A stretch of 64,000 nucleotides of DNA from AM-0621 sp964386705 (GTDB lineage Bacteria > Planctomycetota > Planctomycetia > Planctomycetales > Planctomycetaceae), in the NCBI GenBank assembly GCA_964386705.1, contig CAYLTY010000017.1, positions 1 through 64,000 on the forward strand. Direction: 5' to 3'. Below, one piece after another: positions 58,989-64,000 of this stretch; position 1 is the first letter of the stretch; each line of letters begins with the position of its first letter. A program made the translations under genes and the position numbers. Under the pieces are notes generated by a model, which saw only the letters and a list, made by a program, of their open reading frames with translations, ran no database searches and was not told the origin of the DNA.

Positions 58989-59993
58989 ATGTCATCTATG
59001 ACCGTTACCGCTCAACCTGAGTCCCGTTCCGAAGCTCTCGCCGCCCACAATGATGTCGCGGTCTTCCAGCTTGCTCAGCGCACGCAGCTTGAAATGAGCG
59101 GGCCTGATCGGCACACCTTTCTGCACAACTTCTGCACCAATGACATCAAGGGACTGCCGATAGGCCGAGGCTGCGAAGCGTTTCTGTGCAACGTGAAGGG
59201 ACGCATCCTCGGACACATCTTCGTCTTTGCCGGGCCTGAGTCCTTGTGGATCGAAACTACTCCGGGCCATGTAACGACGCTCGTTCCGCACCTTGAGCGA
59301 TATCACCTGCTGGAGACGTTCACGCTAACTGATCGCTCGACAGAGTTCGGTGAGCTATTCGTCATGGGTCCGAACTCTCCAGCAGCGCTGGGGGCGATCG
59401 GTATCAACGTCGGTGAACTGCGAAACTGGGATTGTGTGACACGAATCGCAGAGGAAAGCGTGCCCGTCCCTGTCTCCGTCAAACGCGTTGATTGGTTCGG
59501 CGCGACCGGATTCCTACTCTCGGCGAGCAACGAGGGATGCTCACAGTTGCAGGCGAAGCTAGTCGCGAATGGAGCCAGTTCCGGCAGCGTCGCGGCGTTT
59601 GCAGACCTGCGGATCGAAGCTGGCTTCCCGTACTACGGAGTTGACTTGTCCGATGAAAACCTGGCTCAAGAGGCCATGCGGACCAATCAGGCGATCAGCT
59701 TCATTAAAGGCTGCTATCTCGGCCAGGAGCCCATCGCACGTCTGAACGCGATGGGGCATGTCAATAAGCAACTGTGTCGCGTGCGTTTCGAGTGTGATGT
59801 CGTCCCCGCCGCTCCTCAGCGACTGGTGAATCCAGCCGATCCAAGCAAGGAGATTGGGCTGATTACTTCCATTGGCTGGTCGGTGCAGGACAACTTGCCA
59901 GCAGGTTTGGGGATCGTTCGCTCGGCGTTCGCTCAACCGGGTACGCGCTTGCAAACTGCGGGTGATGCGCCAGTCATGGCCCGCGTCGTATAG
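58989..59993 (+). CDS. ygfZ: YgfZ/GcvT-type folate-binding protein
   Basis: ATG 58989 (MSSMTVTAQPESRSEALAAH) is used; ATG 58998 is an alternative. The product is about 334 residues. It has the GcvT-like fold with LSGPDRHTFLHNFCTND-like start (here MSGPDRHTFLHNFCTNDIKG), CEAFLCNVKGRILGHIFVFA and the family signature KGCYLGQEPIARLNAMGHVN, which contains the conserved Cys of the KGCYxGQE motif. YgfZ helps keep or build iron-sulfur clusters in tetrahydrofolate-dependent enzymes. A glycine-cleavage T-protein is less likely because of the KGCYxGQE motif and shorter length. It stands alone between divergent or convergent neighbours. Confidence 0.93.
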   Translation: MSSMTVTAQPESRSEALAAHNDVAVFQLAQRTQLEMSGPDRHTFLHNFCTNDIKGLPIGRGCEAFLCNVKGRILGHIFVFAGPESLWIETTPGHVTTLVPHLERYHLLETFTLTDRSTEFGELFVMGPNSPAALGAIGINVGELRNWDCVTRIAEESVPVPVSVKRVDWFGATGFLLSASNEGCSQLQAKLVANGASSGSVAAFADLRIEAGFPYYGVDLSDENLAQEAMRTNQAISFIKGCYLGQEPIARLNAMGHVNKQLCRVRFECDVVPAAPQRLVNPADPSKEIGLITSIGWSVQDNLPAGLGIVRSAFAQPGTRLQTAGDAPVMARVV

Positions 59994-60044
59994 TGCGGGA
60001 TGCACAATCCCGGCCTGAGTACATGACCAGGAAGAGGGGTAGCG

Positions 60045-60097
60045 ATCGCCCCTCACCCCCAGCCCCTCTCCCCGCGAGCGGGGCGAGGGGAGCGACG
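60045..60097. repeat. Dispersed palindromic repeat, copy between ygfZ and murJ
   Basis: GCCCCTCACCCCCAGCCCCT followed by CTCCCCGCGAGCGGGGCGAG and GGGAGCGAC. It lies between the convergent ends of ygfZ and murJ, in a good position for a two-way terminator. Confidence 0.8.
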
Positions 60098-60157
60098 ATA
60101 GATTTAGGTGGGTGGGGCACCATGAATTCAGGATTCAAGCGATGCATGTGAGAGTGC

Positions 60158-61792
60158 TTACTCCGCAGGTTGCGCGTTCCGCGGACCTCGGCGGCGCCGG
60201 AGTAACTCCCACGGCTCATCCAAGCCGAGCAGTTTTGCGCACAGGAGATAAGTGCCAACTCCTACGACGATCGAGAGCATCAAATGAATCAACTGCCCGA
60301 GGAATCCATCGGGGAGTTGCGCCTGTGCCAATCCCCATTTGGTCGCCAGACATCCCAATGCCATCGCGATGCTGGCCACCACCGTCTGGCCAAGTCCGAG
60401 ACTCAGACGCGGCCAGTCGATGCCTTGAGTCTTGCGCTGCAACGCGGCCGCCGTCAGCAGACACTGAAAGATCGAACAAATTGACGTCGAGAGTGCCAGG
60501 CCGGGGCCACCCAGCGGCCAGATAAGAGTCATGTTCGCGACCAGGTTGATGCCGACACTCCACAGACCGATGCGGAGCGGAGTCATTCGATCGCCCAGCG
60601 CATAGAAGGCTCGCTGCACGATCAGCAATCCGCACGCCGACCAGATGCCGAAGGCATACATCGCGACCACGTTTGACGTCTTCAACACATCGCTCTCAGC
60701 AAACTCACCGTGCCTGAACAGCACATACACCAGCGGCTCAGCGACCAGCCACATGCCTACGCTGGCGGGAACGGCAATCGCGGCCACCAGGCGCAAGCCG
60801 TGCGTCAGGTCATCGCGAAACAGATCCATCTGCCGGCGTTCAGCATGCAAAGTTAGCACCGGGAAGATCACGGTTCCTAATGCTGTGCCAAAGACGCCGA
60901 TCGGGAACTGCAGGAGTCGTTGACCGTAGTAGAGATCGACCACAGTTCCCGCAGTCAGGGGATAATACGACAGCCACCCCTCCACCCCATCCTTCGGCGC
61001 CGTGAACGCCCACGCAAACAAGGAATCGCTGAGGGTGTTCAGCTGCATGATAGAAAGGCCCACCAGCACGGGCAGCATGGTCCGCGTGACCTCAAACACG
61101 CGATCTTTGCTCGCGGACCAGTTGAGATCGAAACGAAAGCCCAGCCGTCGCAACGTCGGCACCGACATCGCCAACTGCACACAGCCTTCCGCGACGATGG
61201 TCGCTGAGATGAGACGGATGCGAGTTTCCGCTTCGAGTGACGTCTGCCCGAGTCCCCAGGTGATGGCGATCCAAACCGCATTGAAGAAGACCGGGAATTG
61301 CGCGGGACCAAAGAACTCGCCCAGCCCGTGCATCACTGCGCAGGCTTGAGCCAGCACGCAGATCAACATCAGAAACGGCGTCAGAATCGCCATCAACTGC
61401 AGCAGCAAATGACCTTCGTAATTGAAGCTGCCAAAGTAGAGCAGCAGCAGGATGACGGCTTCTGCAGCGAGCACGACGGCCAGCAAACTCACGGCCGTCG
61501 CGAAGATGACCGCGCTTGCCGTACGAAAGGCGGTCTCGCGGCCGTTGTGCTCCAGATCGCGTAAGAAAACTGGCAGGAACGCGGTCGACAGAGCACCTTC
61601 GCCGAACAACTGCCGTGCGAGATTGGGAATGCGAAACGCCACAGCGAACTGATCGAGAATCGAGCCGCGTCCAAACTGAGCCCCCATCACGCTGTCGCGA
61701 ATGAATCCCAAGATGCGGCTGAGGAGCGTCATCAGTCCGATCATGCGGACTCGGCCTACGACTCCTCGGCGCGGACTCGACGGTTCGGACAT
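60158..61792 (-). CDS. murJ: Lipid II flippase MurJ/MviN
   Basis: ATG 61792 (MSEPSSPRRGVVGRVRMIGL) is used because family members begin a few residues before the first helix; the open frame runs on to 61948 with no matching sequence. The product is 544 residues with about 14 membrane helices. Family sequence is clear: LMTLLSRILGFIRDSVMGAQ with the conserved Arg pair, AFRIPNLARQLFGEGALSTA and FLPVF, then YYGQRLLQFPIGVFGTALGT and VIFPVL. MurJ flips lipid II for peptidoglycan assembly across the inner membrane. Its presence agrees with evidence that planctomycetes make peptidoglycan. It lies 75 bases downstream of the phosphatase-superfamily gene on the same strand. Confidence 0.95.
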   Translation of the reverse strand: MSEPSSPRRGVVGRVRMIGLMTLLSRILGFIRDSVMGAQFGRGSILDQFAVAFRIPNLARQLFGEGALSTAFLPVFLRDLEHNGRETAFRTASAVIFATAVSLLAVVLAAEAVILLLLYFGSFNYEGHLLLQLMAILTPFLMLICVLAQACAVMHGLGEFFGPAQFPVFFNAVWIAITWGLGQTSLEAETRIRLISATIVAEGCVQLAMSVPTLRRLGFRFDLNWSASKDRVFEVTRTMLPVLVGLSIMQLNTLSDSLFAWAFTAPKDGVEGWLSYYPLTAGTVVDLYYGQRLLQFPIGVFGTALGTVIFPVLTLHAERRQMDLFRDDLTHGLRLVAAIAVPASVGMWLVAEPLVYVLFRHGEFAESDVLKTSNVVAMYAFGIWSACGLLIVQRAFYALGDRMTPLRIGLWSVGINLVANMTLIWPLGGPGLALSTSICSIFQCLLTAAALQRKTQGIDWPRLSLGLGQTVVASIAMALGCLATKWGLAQAQLPDGFLGQLIHLMLSIVVGVGTYLLCAKLLGLDEPWELLRRRRGPRNAQPAE

Positions 61793-61866
61793 GACGCGGT
61801 TTCTCTCCGTAGAAACGTAGCCTGCGATGCAACCTGCGTCTTCGATCCTCAGAAGAATCCGGTTGC

Positions 61867-63252
61867 TCAGCCGAACTGTAGTTTCAGCAGACGTTCTTTG
61901 ACATCCGTCATTGGCAGTGAGTCCGTTTCGATGCGTTTGGACGAACACACGAACACAGGACCGTCGGAAGCTTCGCGACCGGCGTCGGGCAAGCGACCGT
62001 GACTCCCTTTGACGATCGTCGCATCTAGGCCGATCACGTCCATGTAGTAGCGGAAGCCCATCAGCTTCTGAGCCAGCCGCCGGGCAACTCGCAGCTTCGG
62101 AAATTTTAGTTGAGGATCGACGAAGAGTTCGACGGGGTCGTAGCCCGGCTTGCGATGAATATCGACAGTACGCGCGTAATCCGGAGCCAGCGCATCATCG
62201 AGCCAGAAATAGTACGTGAACCACGAATGCCGGTCGCTGACGACAACAAGTTCGCCCGAGCGTTCATGATCGATGCCGAAGGCCGCTTGCTGAGCCCGAT
62301 CCAGCACATGCTCAACGCCATTCATGCGACGCAGTAACTCGGCCACCGGTTGAACATCTCCCGGACGCTGAATGTAGACATGAGCCAACTGATGATCGGA
62401 CATCGCGAACGCGCGGGACGCTCCGAAATCCAGCGTCTCCCAACCACCGATCTCGCGCCGCGCTGTCAGATAGCCATGCTCCCTGAGAACACGATTGATG
62501 TGGATGGGCCGGTCCACATCGGTGATAGCGTACTCGGAGAGGATTACGACATCCGCACCCTGCTGCTGGGCGGCAGCAATGATCTTGCCAGCCTCAGCAT
62601 CGACGGCGCGGATGTCTTCACGGATGCGCGGATCACTCGGCCCGATTCGCTGCAGGTTGTAGTCCAGGTGCGGCAGGTAGACCAAAGTCAGAGACGGCTT
62701 CTGACGTTGAAACACCTGCACCGAGGCGTCGGCAATCCAGCGACTGCTTTCGATGTTGGCGGTCGGCCCCCAGAACTTGAACAACGGGAACACCCCGAGC
62801 TGATTCTGTAGTTCATCCTTGAGTTCCGGCGGCTGACTATACGAATCAAACAGCTTGCGACCGTCGGCGGGATAGCTCGGACGCGGCGTGACCGACCAGT
62901 TCACGTCGGCGTACATGTTGAACCACCAGAACATCTTCGCGACCGAATAATTCGGATCACGTTGCCGGGCGGCGTCATAGATTCGTTCGCCCTGCACCAG
63001 GCGGTTCGACTGTCGCCAGAGCCACACTTCTGAAAGATCCCGAAAGTACCAGCCGTTGGCGACGATGCCGTGCTCGCGCGGCAACGTTCCCGTCAGCAAT
63101 GTCGCCTGAGCCGAACACGTGACCGCCGGCAGCACGGTGCCCATCGGACATGCAAAGCCCTGACTGGCCACTCGATTGATGTGCGGCGTGTCCGGGCCCA
63201 GCATCTCATACGTCAGGCCTACCACATTGATGACAACCAGCGGTCGGTGCAT
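61867..63252 (-). CDS. Alkaline-phosphatase-superfamily protein (nucleotide pyrophosphatase/phosphodiesterase-like)
   Basis: The 461-residue protein begins MHRPLVVINVVGLTYEMLGP. Residue order LPAVTCSAQATLLTGTLPRE gives the catalytic Thr in the position used by nucleotide pyrophosphatase/phosphodiesterases. Metal ligands fit YLPHLDYNLQRIG, DVVILSEYAITD and FAMSDHQLAHVYI. The C-terminus has IVKGSHGRLPD, with the last His ligand. No signal peptide is seen, so the enzyme is probably cytoplasmic. It would hydrolyse a phosphodiester or phosphate monoester; the substrate is not evident. The downstream neighbour is murJ. Confidence 0.87.
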   Translation of the reverse strand: MHRPLVVINVVGLTYEMLGPDTPHINRVASQGFACPMGTVLPAVTCSAQATLLTGTLPREHGIVANGWYFRDLSEVWLWRQSNRLVQGERIYDAARQRDPNYSVAKMFWWFNMYADVNWSVTPRPSYPADGRKLFDSYSQPPELKDELQNQLGVFPLFKFWGPTANIESSRWIADASVQVFQRQKPSLTLVYLPHLDYNLQRIGPSDPRIREDIRAVDAEAGKIIAAAQQQGADVVILSEYAITDVDRPIHINRVLREHGYLTARREIGGWETLDFGASRAFAMSDHQLAHVYIQRPGDVQPVAELLRRMNGVEHVLDRAQQAAFGIDHERSGELVVVSDRHSWFTYYFWLDDALAPDYARTVDIHRKPGYDPVELFVDPQLKFPKLRVARRLAQKLMGFRYYMDVIGLDATIVKGSHGRLPDAGREASDGPVFVCSSKRIETDSLPMTDVKERLLKLQFG

Positions 63253-63381
63253 AAGGTGAATCGTTCGAGGGTGAATTGCGGAAGAATGGAGTTGAACAGA
63301 AGGTCGCGAAGGGGGCAGTGATGCCGTGCAATCCCGCGTCTGCAGGAACTGGACGATCTTAACGGGATCGACGGTTCATGG

Positions 63382-64000
63382 TCACAGTGGCCAGTCAACG
63401 GGCCAAACTTCTCCGGCACAGGCTCGCAGGATATCTCGGAAGAACTGGCTGGGGTCAGCCGAGTCATTGATGATCCAGAAGCGCCGATCACGCCACTCGG
63501 AAAGCTGCTCAACTGAGAAGGCTCTGGAATCGATAACGCCGAGTCCGCTCTGCAGGCTGATGTCCGCGACTCGATCGACGAACTGCAAAGCCACTTCGGG
63601 GAACTCGGCCGCGATGCTTTGAATCTCAGGTTGACGGCTGGTGGCACCGCAATATCTCACAGGCAGCGGACGCGCTGTGGTCCGGCTTAGCAAGGCCGAG
63701 ACAGATTCCTGTAGATCGGGATGCTGACGATCTGGCTGCAGATCGCAGACGGGAGCCAACACGAATCGTCGCAGCCAGGCCTGAGGATGAGGAACCGTCA
63801 GTCGAGGTAATCGCAGAACCTCGTCGCCGTAAAAGATCAGATCCAGATCGAGCGTTCGCGGTCCCCAATGCAGTTCACGGGTGCGCCCGAGGCTCGATTC
63901 GATCGTCTGCAACCAGCCGAGTAACAACAAAGGTTCGAGTTCCGTTTCGAAGACAACCGCGGCATTCCAGAAGATATCTCCGGCCACCGCTCCGACAGGC
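63382..64000 (-). CDS. folK: 2-amino-4-hydroxy-6-hydroxymethyldihydropteridine pyrophosphokinase, N-terminus missing
   Basis: The frame is open to the window edge, and the codons before the first possible start encode the HPPK stretch PVGAVAGDIFWNAAVVFETE, so the true start lies beyond 64000. The family signature is WGPRTLDLDLIFYGDE, and VPHPQAWLRRFVLAPVCDLQ completes the HPPK core. HPPK transfers pyrophosphate from ATP to the pterin in folate synthesis. After the core the protein runs on for about 90 residues (begins about QPEIQSIAAEFPEVALQFVD, ends GEVWPVDWPL) that E. coli HPPK (159 residues) lacks. This tail contains DISLQSGLGVIDSRAFSVEQ and RRFWIINDSADPSQFFRDIL. Its role is unknown. Confidence 0.92.
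   Translation of the reverse strand, partial: PVGAVAGDIFWNAAVVFETELEPLLLLGWLQTIESSLGRTRELHWGPRTLDLDLIFYGDEVLRLPRLTVPHPQAWLRRFVLAPVCDLQPDRQHPDLQESVSALLSRTTARPLPVRYCGATSRQPEIQSIAAEFPEVALQFVDRVADISLQSGLGVIDSRAFSVEQLSEWRDRRFWIINDSADPSQFFRDILRACAGEVWPVDWPL

Overview
The window is chromosomal DNA of a planctomycete (Planctomycetota, most likely a Planctomycetales-type soil or freshwater species). I infer this from the gene families: a DUF1559 pseudopilin-like protein, a DUF1501 Tat-type protein, DUF1598, DUF1573, a giant protein with an LEPR-xLL-like N-terminal motif, a PF07638-type ECF sigma factor beside a Ser/Thr kinase, CotH/EF-hand secreted proteins, and a double-length UvrA. GC content is high. 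I saw no rRNA, tRNA or CRISPR array.

Layout. 1-18243 is almost entirely minus strand: a giant Ca-binding-repeat surface protein (C-terminus beyond the window), a kinase with leucine-rich repeats and its ECF sigma factor, an enolase-superfamily enzyme, a DUF11-repeat protein, SthA transhydrogenase, NrnA phosphoesterase, an HEIGH metallopeptidase-like protein and a DUF1573 protein. 18650-41912 is plus strand: a fused tandem UvrA of about 2450 residues, dxr and an RseP-like site-2 protease (overlapping), DUF1501 and TolB-like propeller proteins, a secreted hydrolase-like protein, and a tight glycan operon (GT4, acyltransferase, asparagine-synthase-type amidotransferase, GT4, GT4), then a DUF3999-like membrane protein. 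42019-46676 holds a lipoprotein/DUF1559 pair and, divergently, moeA and lnt. 46861-52213 holds three secreted proteins rich in EF-hands or low-complexity Arg/Pro/Asp/Gly, the last a CotH-type kinase.

Accessory region. From about 52.2 to 54.9 kb the organisation changes to very small genes separated by integron-type attC sites. The terminal 9-10 bases of each cassette are exactly complementary to each other, as expected of integron cassettes. Three cassettes are readable, one with an Imm51-like protein and two with unknown proteins; no integrase is present (a CALIN-type array). The last attC is cut short at an inverted-repeat element.

54887-64000 returns to housekeeping: beta-carbonic anhydrase with a decayed bestrophin remnant upstream, a small conserved-looking protein, DUF1598 protein, creatininase-family protein, YgfZ, MurJ, an alkaline-phosphatase-superfamily protein and a folK gene cut by the window end.

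The window also carries several non-coding signals: six copies of a C/G-rich palindromic repeat (one translated in frame inside uvrA), a 120-base cloverleaf-like element with perfect 15-base arms, a roughly 100-base inverted-repeat element and several operator-like palindromes.
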